Assembly: GCA_900550185.1 (NCBI GenBank)
Contig: URRN01000007.1
Span: 1-36,600, forward strand
Origin: an uncultured Collinsella sp.
GTDB lineage: Bacteria; Actinomycetota; Coriobacteriia; Coriobacteriales; Coriobacteriaceae
Direction: 5' to 3'
Length of the DNA stretch: 36,600 nucleotides
Part shown: positions 22,421 through 30,608 of the stretch, piece by piece
Position numbering within the stretch: position 1 is the stretch's first letter
How the letters are laid out: the number at the start of each line of letters is the position of its first letter
Position numbers and translations under genes: made by a program
The notes under the pieces: generated by a model
Told to the model about the DNA's origin: nothing
The model's input: only the letters and a program-made list of their open reading frames with translations
Databases searched by the model: none

Positions 22421-22921
22421 TCAGTCCTCTCTCGTAATCGCGGCAACCGTCGCCCCGCAAAATGCAATTAAATCATCGGGTGCAAGCTCGAGCTGATAAC
22501 CACGCTTGCCTCCCGAAATAAAAATGGTATCCCAAAGGACACATGTCTCATCAATAAGCGTCCGGTAGCGTTTTTTCATACCGACCGGGCTGCAGCCGCC
22601 GCGAACGTAGCCAGTCGCTGCAAGCAAATCCTTCACATGCATCATGGCCAAGGACTTCTCCCCAGCGGCACGCGCGGCGGACTTTAAATCGAGCTCGTCG
22701 GCAACAGGGATGCAGCACACAACATAGTCGTTGGACGGTGTCACACAGACCAAAGTCTTAAATCCTTGACCGGGCTCCTCGCCAAGCTGCTCCGAAATCG
22801 CGACCCCCAAGCCCACCGACTCATCGCCATCGTCTTCGTACGTATGTAGAACATAGGAAATGCCGGCGCTTTCCAGCTCGCGCATCGCATTGGTTTTTGG
22901 CGTCTTTACAGCCTTTGCCAT
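22421..22921 (-). CDS. ybaK: YbaK/EbsC-family aminoacyl-tRNA deacylase
   Basis: The 166-residue protein resembles Cys-tRNA(Pro)/Cys-tRNA(Cys) deacylase, which removes wrongly attached amino acids from tRNA. Seen motifs are KTNAMRELESAGISYVLHTYE, FKTLVCV with the conserved Lys, VVCCIPVADELDLK, and GYVRGGCSPVGMKK with the GGxSP-like loop (here GGCSP), then FISGGKRGYQLELAPDDL. The ATG at 22921 has AGGA 7 bases upstream; longer in-frame starts lack a site. It heads the ybaK-murJ-uvrC set with 3- and 0-base gaps. Confidence 0.93.
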   Translation of the reverse strand: MAKAVKTPKTNAMRELESAGISYVLHTYEDDGDESVGLGVAISEQLGEEPGQGFKTLVCVTPSNDYVVCCIPVADELDLKSAARAAGEKSLAMMHVKDLLAATGYVRGGCSPVGMKKRYRTLIDETCVLWDTIFISGGKRGYQLELAPDDLIAFCGATVAAITRED

Positions 22922-23002
22922 GACATATCCTTTCCCTCGCATTCGGACGCAAGGATTAAGTATATGTCCAATTCGGCTGCATACGTCACTTCGGCACAGC
23001 AA

Positions 23003-23033
23003 GCGCCATCGAATCACAAGGAGTCGATGGCGC
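23003..23033 (-). terminator. Terminator after uvrA
   Basis: GCGCCATCGA and TCGATGGCGC form a perfect 10-bp stem with an 11-base loop, about 20 bases after the uvrA stop. The tail on the minus strand is TTGCTGTG, so the T-run is poor. Confidence 0.55.
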
Positions 23034-23053
23034 CCATAAACTGAATCGCCTAT

Positions 23054-25933
23054 TTATTGAGCATCAAGTTGAACCTGGCGCTCCCGGTCACGCCTGAGCA
23101 ACGGCGCCAAAAACTTGCCCGTATAACTCTGCGGACAGTCCGCAACCTGCTCCGGTGTACCCGAAACCACGACGGTTCCGCCGCCGTTACCGCCCTCGGG
23201 ACCCATATCGATCAGGCGGTCGGCAACCTTGATGACATCAAGGTTGTGTTCAATCACCAGCACTGTGTTGCCCGCATCGACCAAGCGCTGCAGCACATCG
23301 AGCAGCTGGCGGACATCCTCAAAATGAAGGCCGGTCGTCGGCTCGTCCAAAATATAGAACGTCTTGCCCGTCTGGCGTCGATGAAGCTCCTTGGCGAGTT
23401 TCACACGCTGTGCCTCGCCGCCCGAAAGCGTCGTGGCGGGCTGGCCCAGGCTCACGTAGCCCAAGCCTACATCGTACAGCGTCTGGAGCTTTCGCTTGAT
23501 CTGCGGGATATTCCCAAAGAAAGCCAGTGCCTCGGCCACGCTCATGTCAAGTACGTCCGAGATGGTCTTGCCACGGTAGGTGACCTCGAGTGTCTCGCGG
23601 TTGTAGCGTTTACCGCCGCAAACTTCGCAAGGAACGTAGATATCGGGAAGGAAGTGCATCTCGATCTTGATCTGTCCGTCGCCCTTGCACGCCTCACAGC
23701 GCCCGCCACTCACATTAAAGGAGAAACGACCCGGCGAGTAGCCGCGCGCCTTCGACTCCGGCGTACTCGCAAACAGCGCGCGAAGATCATCCCACAGGCC
23801 GATATAGGTAGCAGGGTTGGAACGCGGCGTGCGGCCAATCGGCGACTGGTCGATATCGATAACCTTATCGATACACTCGATGCCCTCGATTTTCTTATAC
23901 GGACCCACAGGGCGCGTCGAGCGGTGAATGGCATTCGTAAGGGCAGGCGCAATGGTGTCGGTAACTAGGGAGCTCTTGCCCGATCCCGACACGCCGGTAA
24001 CAACCGTAAGCGTACCAAACTCGATCTTGGCAGTAACGTTTTTGAGGTTGTTGGCTCGAGCGCCCGTAATTTTAAGGCAGCCGCGACCGGGCTTGCGCCG
24101 TTCATCAGGCACCCGGATCATTCGTTTGCCGGTCAGATAAGCGCCCGTCATCGACTCAGGACACGCCATGATATCGGCAGGCGTTCCCGCCGCGACTACG
24201 TGTCCGCCGTTGACGCCGGCGCCGGGCCCCATGTCGATCACGTAGTCGGCGGCACGGATTGTATCCTCGTCGTGTTCGACGACGATAACGGTATTGCCGA
24301 TATCGCGCAGGCGCTCGAGCGTCTTGATCAGGCGCTCGTTGTCACGCTGATGAAGACCGATCGAGGGCTCGTCCAGAATATAGAGCACGCCCATGAGACC
24401 CGCGCCGATCTGCGTTGCCAAGCGAATACGCTGTGCCTCGCCACCGGAAAGCGTCGCCGAGGCGCGATCGAGTGTCAGATAGTCGAGTCCAACATCGACC
24501 AGAAAACGCAAGCGCTCCAGGATTTCCTTGACGATGCGCCCGCCGATAAACTGTTGGCGCTCGGTGAGCTCCAGGCCCTCAAAAAACTCGAGCGACTCAC
24601 GGCACGACAGGCAACAAACCTCGTAAATGGACTTGCCACCCACGGTGACGGCGAGCATCTCAGGGCGCAAACGAGCGCCGTGGCAGGTCGAGCACGGCTC
24701 CTCGCGAATGTACTTCTCCAGGCGCGCCTTGGTGTTCTCGTTCGTCGTCTCGGTATAGCGTTCGTACAGGATGTTGCGAACGCCCGAAAACTTGGTATCC
24801 CACTGGCTGCGACGTCCGTCGAGCTTTTGGTAGTCGACCGAGATCTTCGTATCGCCCAGGCCATCCAAGAATGCACGACGCACGCGAGGGGGCAAGTCCT
24901 CCCACGGCGTATCGGTGCTCACCTTAAAGTGTTTGCAGACCGCAGCAAAAATCTGCGGATAGTAGTTCGAATTGCCAAACAGGCTACCAAAGACTCCGTC
25001 GGCAATGGACTTCGAGGGGTCCTCGATCAGCGCCTCGGCATCAACGGTTTTCTTAAAGCCCAGGCCGTCGCACTCAGGACATGCGCCATAGGGAGCGTTG
25101 AACGAAAAATCACGCGGCTGAAGATCGTCAATGGAGTGACCATGCTCCGGGCACGCCAAGGCCAACGAATACTCCAGCAGCTCGCCCTCGGTCCCCTCGG
25201 GAGCATCACGATCGGGCAGCATGTACACGTTTACATTGCCGTGAGCCAGCGCGGTCGCCTGCTCAACAGACTCGGCGATACGGCCCAGAGAGTTCTCACG
25301 GATCACGATGCGATCGACCACGACCTCAATATCGTGCTTGAACTTCTTGTCCAGATCGATCGGATCGTCGAGCGAGCGCACTTCACCGTCGACACGCACG
25401 CGGCTAAAGCCCTCGGCGCGAAGGTCCTCAAACAGTTTGGTGTACTCGCCTTTTCGCCCGCGCACCACCGGTGCCAGCACAAACGCGCGACGGCCCTCCC
25501 CCGCCGCCAAGACCTTGTCGGCAACCTGGTCGGTCGTCTGACGCTCAATGACGCGGCCGCATTCGGGACAGTGCGGGGTGCCCACACGGGCGAACAGCAG
25601 GCGCAGATAGTCATAAATCTCGGTTACGGTGCCAACCGTCGAGCGAGGGTTTTTAGACGTCGTCTTTTGGTCGATCGACACCGCCGGCGAAAGGCCGTCG
25701 ATTGAATCCAAGTCGGGTTTGTCCATCTGACCCAAGAACTGGCGCGCATAGCTCGAAAGACTCTCGACGTATCGACGCTGGCCCTCGGCATAGATAGTGT
25801 CAAATGCCAGCGAACTCTTGCCCGAGCCAGAAAGACCGGTAATGACCACGAGTTGGTCACGCGGAATGGAAACATCGATATCACGGAGGTTGTGCTCACG
25901 AGCGCCGCGAATAACGATAGAAGAATCAGACAT
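23054..25933 (-). CDS. uvrA: Excinuclease ABC subunit A
   Basis: UvrA is the damage-sensing ATPase that loads UvrB onto DNA. The 959-residue protein has two ABC modules: Walker A GLSGSGKSS near residue 33 and GVSGSGKSS in the second half, two signature motifs (TLSGGEAQRIRLA and TLSGGEAQRVKLA), and zinc-binding Cys groups (CPECG, CEACKGDGQ...CEVCGGKRY). IKVADRLIDMGPEGG lies near the end. I start at the ATG at 25933, with AAGGAG 6 bases upstream; a start at 25999 would overlap the LexA-like box. It is divergent from the LTA-synthase-like gene. Confidence 0.97.
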   Translation of the reverse strand: MSDSSIVIRGAREHNLRDIDVSIPRDQLVVITGLSGSGKSSLAFDTIYAEGQRRYVESLSSYARQFLGQMDKPDLDSIDGLSPAVSIDQKTTSKNPRSTVGTVTEIYDYLRLLFARVGTPHCPECGRVIERQTTDQVADKVLAAGEGRRAFVLAPVVRGRKGEYTKLFEDLRAEGFSRVRVDGEVRSLDDPIDLDKKFKHDIEVVVDRIVIRENSLGRIAESVEQATALAHGNVNVYMLPDRDAPEGTEGELLEYSLALACPEHGHSIDDLQPRDFSFNAPYGACPECDGLGFKKTVDAEALIEDPSKSIADGVFGSLFGNSNYYPQIFAAVCKHFKVSTDTPWEDLPPRVRRAFLDGLGDTKISVDYQKLDGRRSQWDTKFSGVRNILYERYTETTNENTKARLEKYIREEPCSTCHGARLRPEMLAVTVGGKSIYEVCCLSCRESLEFFEGLELTERQQFIGGRIVKEILERLRFLVDVGLDYLTLDRASATLSGGEAQRIRLATQIGAGLMGVLYILDEPSIGLHQRDNERLIKTLERLRDIGNTVIVVEHDEDTIRAADYVIDMGPGAGVNGGHVVAAGTPADIMACPESMTGAYLTGKRMIRVPDERRKPGRGCLKITGARANNLKNVTAKIEFGTLTVVTGVSGSGKSSLVTDTIAPALTNAIHRSTRPVGPYKKIEGIECIDKVIDIDQSPIGRTPRSNPATYIGLWDDLRALFASTPESKARGYSPGRFSFNVSGGRCEACKGDGQIKIEMHFLPDIYVPCEVCGGKRYNRETLEVTYRGKTISDVLDMSVAEALAFFGNIPQIKRKLQTLYDVGLGYVSLGQPATTLSGGEAQRVKLAKELHRRQTGKTFYILDEPTTGLHFEDVRQLLDVLQRLVDAGNTVLVIEHNLDVIKVADRLIDMGPEGGNGGGTVVVSGTPEQVADCPQSYTGKFLAPLLRRDRERQVQLDAQ

Positions 25934-25994
25934 GGAAGCTCCTTGCCTCCTATTGCATCGAATCATACTGCCGATGAGTTTAGCGCACTCGACG

Positions 25995-26008
25995 CGCACA
26001 GATGTTCG
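25995..26008 (-). promoter_or_regulatory. LexA-like SOS box upstream of uvrA
   Basis: CGCACAGATGTTCG matches the Gram-positive LexA box CGAACATATGTTCG at 12 of 14 positions, with one half-site perfect (GTTCG). It lies 62-75 bases before the uvrA start, a usual place for SOS control. The other half-site has one key change (GCAC for GAAC). Confidence 0.5.
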
Positions 26009-26076
26009 TAATACAAGATTCGCAGACCTTTAGCTTTGCGTATCGGGCGCTTTGTTTCTCGAAATGCCGTGGAAAG

Positions 26077-26114
26077 GTTACAGTAATCTAATACTGAACT
26101 TAATTTGCTGTAAC
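26077..26114. promoter_or_regulatory. Inverted repeat GTTACAG-N24-CTGTAAC before the LTA-synthase-like gene
   Basis: Perfect 7-bp arms flank an AT-rich segment and end 13 bases before the start codon, next to its ribosome binding site. It could be an operator pair or a leader hairpin that hides the site. No convincing promoter boxes were found here. Confidence 0.35.
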
Positions 26115-26126
26115 AGAGGAACGTCC

Positions 26127-28280
26127 ATGACCGAAGATATCCCCCTTGAAATCACTTCGAGCGACATGGCCAATCTGCCCATATTCATCGCCGTCCTTAT
26201 CGTGGCCATCGTCGTGGTGCGTGTATATTTTTCAATCAAACACAATGAAAAGCCGCCCATTGCCCGCGTCTTTTGGTGCGCGACGCTCCTCATCCCGCTC
26301 GGCGTGGTAGCTGCATGGATTACGAATCAATTGCTCGTAAATGAGGACAGTTCCCTATGGCTCCTTTCTTATTCGGCGCTCGGTGCTGCCGCCGTCATAC
26401 TTCTTGTCGAACCCTTGGTTTCGGGACTTATCGACCAAACCGATCTTGCGACGGGAACGGTTGCCTGTATTTGCCGTGACATCCTTGTCATCGCCGCTGT
26501 TTCAGCGCTCTCGTTCGTTTCACTCGAAATTGCCTGTAACGAAACGTTCTATCGCATTCCCGCCAACTCATTCGGGTTTTCCGTCGGGCTGCTCGCGACG
26601 GTTCTGCTCTCCCTTTATTTGCTGGGACAGCGTCATGGAGGCGTCATGGCCCTCGTGCCCGTCGCCTGTTGCATCCTTGGCATTGCCGAGCACTTCGTCA
26701 TAACGTTTAAAGGTGAGGCCATCCTGCCAAGCGATATCTTGGCCCTTGGCACCGCAATGGAAGTGAGCGGGGGATACGAGTTTACCTTTACCGCCGGAAT
26801 CGTAACCTCTCTAGCCCTGCTGGAGATTTCCCTGGGGCTTCTTTCGCTTATCCGACCGAGAAAGCTCCGTACGCCCACCCATGTGTTCCCCGCAATCGCC
26901 GCTAACCTCTGCGCTTTTCTGCTAGTGACCGTTGTGGGGCTCTCGGGCTTTTCCAGCATCGACTTGGAGCAGGCGCTGAATTTTGGATTTGACCGTTGGC
27001 AGCCCATCACCACGTATGCGTCTCAGGGTTTTATCACTTCGTTCACCGAAATGGTCAACGAGTTGCCCATTGAGAAGCCCGAAGACTATACGCCCGATGA
27101 GGCGCAGAGCATCGATCAGGAGCTCGCCGCCACCTACGACAGCACGTATGGCTCGAGCGAGCAGCGCGCGGCGGCCGTTGCCCAGTTCAATGAAATCAAG
27201 CCGACGATTGTTGCCGTCATGAACGAGAGTTTTAGCGACCTTTCGTGCTTTGAGCAGCTCCAGGCGGCCGGGTACACCGGCCCCGCATTCTACAACTCGC
27301 TTCCCGACACACTTGTTCGCGGCACCATGCTCGCTTCGGTCGCCGGTGGCGGAACGGCGAACTCCGAATTCGAATTTTTAACCGGAGCGACAACGGCATT
27401 TGTCGGATTGGGCAAAATCCCCTATCAGCTGTATCAGATGAATGGCGTAAACAGCCTGGCAAAGGACCTTAAAGAGCTTGGGTATACCGCTACCGCTATG
27501 CACCCGCAAAACCCCGTCAACTACCATCGAGATAAAATCTATCAGCAGCTGGGCTTTGGAGACTTTCTTTCAATCGGCGATTTCGAAGGTGCGTCCTATT
27601 ACCATGCCGGCGTATGCGACTACGTCACCTACGACAAGATACTCGATCTGCTTAGAACCGACGAAGCCCCGCAGTTCATCTTTGACGTCACGATGCAAAA
27701 TCACGGCGGCTACGACTATGGCACCGTTCCCGCCGAGGAGCTGACAAACTATTGGGTCGAGGGAGCCAGCGAGGGCGCCAATAGCGCGCTCAACACCTAT
27801 CTCACCTGCATCAACGCATCCGACCGGGACCTCGAGTACTTTATCAACGAGCTCCGCAATATCGGCAGACCGGTTGTCCTTCTCTTTTTTGGCGACCATC
27901 AGCCGAGCGCCGCAACGACCCTCAACGACGAGCTGTACCCTCAGGAAGATACGGCAGACCACGCTTTCCGTAACTACCAGTCGACATATTTCGTCTGGGC
28001 TAACTATGAAATCGCCGGCAATACCGAGCTCAACGTCTACGACACCGTCGGGGCAAACGAGATTGCAGCCATTACCCTTAATAAGATCGGCGCCCCGCTC
28101 ACCGACTATCAAAAAGCCCTGCTTGCAACAAGGTCAGATGTGCCCACCATCAATGTCGCCGGCTACCTTGGTGCCGACGGGCTGCGCTACGACTTGGAAT
28201 CTGAAGACAGCCCATACGCCTCGACGATCGACAAGCTGCAGCGCATGCAATACCTCGAGTTCGCCAGCAAAGTTCAGTAA
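26127..28280 (+). CDS. LTA synthase-like phosphoglycerol transferase (membrane, sulfatase fold)
   Basis: The 717-residue protein probably adds glycerol-phosphate units to a cell-surface polymer outside the membrane. Residues 1-275 hold about seven or eight membrane helices (for example IFIAVLIVAIVVVRVYF). The extracellular sulfatase-fold domain starts near 358: Glu367 in MNESFSD is a metal ligand, Thr410 in GGGTANSEFEFLTG is the nucleophile seen in LtaS-type enzymes, and MQNHGGYD and FFGDHQPS complete the metal and substrate site. The ATG at 26127 has GAGGAA upstream; an earlier frame start at 26052 has none. Classical LtaS has five helices and is shorter; the longer membrane part fits the Coriobacteria/Lachnospiraceae-type relatives. 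Coriobacteriia polymer chemistry is unclear, so no symbol is given. Confidence 0.88.
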   Translation: MTEDIPLEITSSDMANLPIFIAVLIVAIVVVRVYFSIKHNEKPPIARVFWCATLLIPLGVVAAWITNQLLVNEDSSLWLLSYSALGAAAVILLVEPLVSGLIDQTDLATGTVACICRDILVIAAVSALSFVSLEIACNETFYRIPANSFGFSVGLLATVLLSLYLLGQRHGGVMALVPVACCILGIAEHFVITFKGEAILPSDILALGTAMEVSGGYEFTFTAGIVTSLALLEISLGLLSLIRPRKLRTPTHVFPAIAANLCAFLLVTVVGLSGFSSIDLEQALNFGFDRWQPITTYASQGFITSFTEMVNELPIEKPEDYTPDEAQSIDQELAATYDSTYGSSEQRAAAVAQFNEIKPTIVAVMNESFSDLSCFEQLQAAGYTGPAFYNSLPDTLVRGTMLASVAGGGTANSEFEFLTGATTAFVGLGKIPYQLYQMNGVNSLAKDLKELGYTATAMHPQNPVNYHRDKIYQQLGFGDFLSIGDFEGASYYHAGVCDYVTYDKILDLLRTDEAPQFIFDVTMQNHGGYDYGTVPAEELTNYWVEGASEGANSALNTYLTCINASDRDLEYFINELRNIGRPVVLLFFGDHQPSAATTLNDELYPQEDTADHAFRNYQSTYFVWANYEIAGNTELNVYDTVGANEIAAITLNKIGAPLTDYQKALLATRSDVPTINVAGYLGADGLRYDLESEDSPYASTIDKLQRMQYLEFASKVQ

Positions 28281-28340
28281 GCCCGCCCATTCGCTTGGAC
28301 CCATCGTATTGCAAGCACGCTCGGCCCAAATGCATCGCAA

Positions 28341-28370
28341 ATGACTCCCGCTCGCAAACGAGGGTACAAT
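28341..28370 (+). promoter_or_regulatory. Candidate promoter of mrp
   Basis: TACAAT at 28365-28370 is a five-of-six -10 box; ATGACT at 28341-28346 is a four-of-six -35 box 18 bases away. The leader of about 50 bases contains a GGGGC-CTCG-GCCCC hairpin just before the ribosome binding site. Confidence 0.4.
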
Positions 28371-28425
28371 GACGCTCGTGTCACATCACGGGGCCTCGGC
28401 CCCAACATATACAAAGGAGTCATAC

Positions 28426-29256
28426 ATGGGTTGCGAGCACGCACAGGCCGCCGGCGGACAAACGTCGCCGTCGCAATTTGAGGAGAATACGCTGTCCGAG
28501 GTCAAACGCGTCATCGCCGTGCTTTCCGGCAAGGGCGGTGTCGGCAAGTCGTTTGTCACCGGTGCCATCGCCACCGAGCTTGCCCGTCACGGCCACAAGG
28601 TCGGCGTCCTCGATGCCGACATCACCGGTCCCTCTATCCCCAAGATGTTCGGTATGAGCGGACGCCACGTCCATGCCCTTGGCAACCTCATGCTGCCTGA
28701 AATCTCCGAGCACGGCGTCAAGGTCATGAGCTCCAACCTTCTGCTCCAAAACGAGACCGACCCCGTCCTTTGGCGCGGTCCGGTCATCGCAGGCGCCATT
28801 AGGCAGTTCTGGAGCGAGACCTCGTGGGGCCCCATCGACTACCTGCTGGTCGACATGCCTCCGGGAACAGGCGACGTCGCTCTCACCGTCTTCCAGTCAC
28901 TGCCCGTCGACGGCATCGTCATCGTCACGAGCCCGCAGGATCTGGTCTCGATGATCGTCGCCAAGGCGGTCAACATGGCCGAGAAGATGAACGTCCCCAT
29001 TCTGGGCATTGTCGAGAACATGAGCTATATTGAGTGTCCCGACTGCGGCAAGAAGATCGAGGTCTTTGGCAAGAGCAAGCTCCCCGAGGTCGCAGAGCGC
29101 TATAACCTCGACATCTTGGGCCAGCTTCCCATTAATCCGGCACTCGCCGAGGCCTGCGATAAGGGCGAGGTCGAGACCGCACTGCCCGATGGCATGTTGC
29201 CCAAGGCAGTCTCTGCCGTCGAGGCCATTACCCCGCACGAGACCGACGAGGCCTAA
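28426..29256 (+). CDS. Mrp/ApbC-family iron-sulfur cluster carrier ATPase
   Basis: This 276-residue cytoplasmic P-loop ATPase carries and delivers [4Fe-4S] clusters. It has the deviant Walker A SGKGGVGKS, DADITGPSIPKMFG, LLVDMPPGTGD, VTSPQDLVSMIVAKAVNMAEKM, and the cluster-binding CPDC. The N-terminus (MGCEHAQAAGG) also has one Cys but not the full ferredoxin-like four-Cys set of Nbp35. The ATG at 28426 has AAAGGAG upstream; a start at 28369 would overlap the promoter. The next gene starts at the base after its stop. Confidence 0.94.
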   Translation: MGCEHAQAAGGQTSPSQFEENTLSEVKRVIAVLSGKGGVGKSFVTGAIATELARHGHKVGVLDADITGPSIPKMFGMSGRHVHALGNLMLPEISEHGVKVMSSNLLLQNETDPVLWRGPVIAGAIRQFWSETSWGPIDYLLVDMPPGTGDVALTVFQSLPVDGIVIVTSPQDLVSMIVAKAVNMAEKMNVPILGIVENMSYIECPDCGKKIEVFGKSKLPEVAERYNLDILGQLPINPALAEACDKGEVETALPDGMLPKAVSAVEAITPHETDEA

Positions 29257-30528
29257 GTGAACACGAGCGCCTTCTATGACGTCCTGGTAATCGGCGGCGG
29301 GGCTTCAGGCCTCGCCGCCGCCATTACGGCCGCACGAGCTGGCAAAAGCGTCTGCATCGTTGAGCGCGATGTCGCCTGCGGCTTTAAGCTCCTTGCGACC
29401 GGCAACGGCCGCTGCAACCTCTCCAACGAATCAATTGATCCACAGCGGTATAACCACCCCGCATTCGTTGAATCCGTTATGGGCCCCCGGCCCGAACAAG
29501 AGCTTATGGGTTTCTTCTCCTCGCTGGGCATCATGACAACCTCCGAGGAAGACCGGCTGTACCCGCGCTCCCTTCGCGCCGAATCGGTGCGCGACGCGCT
29601 TCTCAACGTTTGCGACCGCCTAGGTATCACCTTAATCTGCGGAGCCAATATTGCCACGGCGCGCAAAGATCCCGAAGGCTGGGCACTCCAAATAAACCGT
29701 CCAGCGCGGGCGCTAAAGGCAAAAAAGCACGACGACCGAAAATCGGAGCTCCGCTCGCTTCGGAAGGCACTCGCCGATGTCCCTCGCAAGAACGAAGCCC
29801 TGCAGGCACATGCCGTAATTATCGCCACGGGCGGCAACCCCACCGGTATCGCCGATACGTTTAGCCTCCCCCTCACTTCGCTGCACCCCATCCTCTGCCC
29901 CGTATCGGCAACGGTCGTTGGCGATCGGGCGGCACTCAAGACGTTGGATGGTCTGCGCGTCCGCGCCCGCTTGACGCTCACCCGTAACCATAGTGAGCTC
30001 TGGCACGAAGACGGTGAAGTGCTGTTTCGAGCCTTCGGCATCTCGGGCGTCGCTGTCTTCAACCTCTCCCGTCGTATCCAGCGCGGCGATACGATCCTGC
30101 TCGACGTTTTCCCCGACCTCTCCAAAGACGAGCTGCTCGATATGCTCAACCGGCGCGTTGAGCTGCTCGGCGGCTTTTCGCCCCGCGATCCCCGTTGGCT
30201 CGACGGCATGCTCGCCCCGCAACTCTCCCGCGTCGTCTGCACAGCGTTCGAGCAGTGCCATCCAGGCTCCAACGATGTCATCCACCTGGTCTCGATCCTC
30301 AAGCACTTTAAGTTGCTCGTCGAGGGAACAGCCAAGGAGCGCTCGGCGCAGGTCACGCGTGGTGGCGTATCTATCGAGAGCATCTCAACGCCCAGTCTAC
30401 GCGCGCGCTGCGTTGTCGACGCCCCGCTTTACGTCTGCGGCGAAGCGCTCGACATCGACGCCGATTGCGGAGGCTTTAACCTTGCGTGGGCCTGGCTCTC
30501 GGGCATTCGCGCTGCAAGCAGCCTGTAG
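29257..30528 (+). CDS. HI0933/YhiN-family FAD-dependent oxidoreductase
   Basis: The 423-residue flavoprotein has the N-terminal FAD motif VIGGGASGLAAAITAARAG, the family-specific KLLATGNGRCNLSN, RLYPRSLRAESVRDAL, IIATGG, and the C-terminal GEALDIDADCGGFNLAWAW that closes the FAD site. Relatives are annotated as BaiN-like or aminoacetone oxidase-like; the true substrate is unknown. The GTG at 29257 directly follows the mrp stop, with GAGG within it, so the two are coupled. A terminator follows. Confidence 0.9.
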   Translation: MNTSAFYDVLVIGGGASGLAAAITAARAGKSVCIVERDVACGFKLLATGNGRCNLSNESIDPQRYNHPAFVESVMGPRPEQELMGFFSSLGIMTTSEEDRLYPRSLRAESVRDALLNVCDRLGITLICGANIATARKDPEGWALQINRPARALKAKKHDDRKSELRSLRKALADVPRKNEALQAHAVIIATGGNPTGIADTFSLPLTSLHPILCPVSATVVGDRAALKTLDGLRVRARLTLTRNHSELWHEDGEVLFRAFGISGVAVFNLSRRIQRGDTILLDVFPDLSKDELLDMLNRRVELLGGFSPRDPRWLDGMLAPQLSRVVCTAFEQCHPGSNDVIHLVSILKHFKLLVEGTAKERSAQVTRGGVSIESISTPSLRARCVVDAPLYVCGEALDIDADCGGFNLAWAWLSGIRAASSL

Positions 30529-30558
30529 CCGCTCAGTCTATAATCAAAAACGCATTCG

Positions 30559-30590
30559 GGCCGTCTGGGATACCGGACGGCCTCTTTCTT
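30559..30590 (+). terminator. Intrinsic terminator after the first flavoprotein gene
   Basis: GGCCGTCTGG and CCGGACGGCC form a 10-bp stem (one wobble) with a GATA tetraloop, followed by TCTTTCTT. It ends 18 bases before the next start codon, so it may also act as an attenuator of the second flavoprotein. Confidence 0.85.
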
Positions 30591-30608
30591 GCCTCTAAGG
30601 AGACCTCG

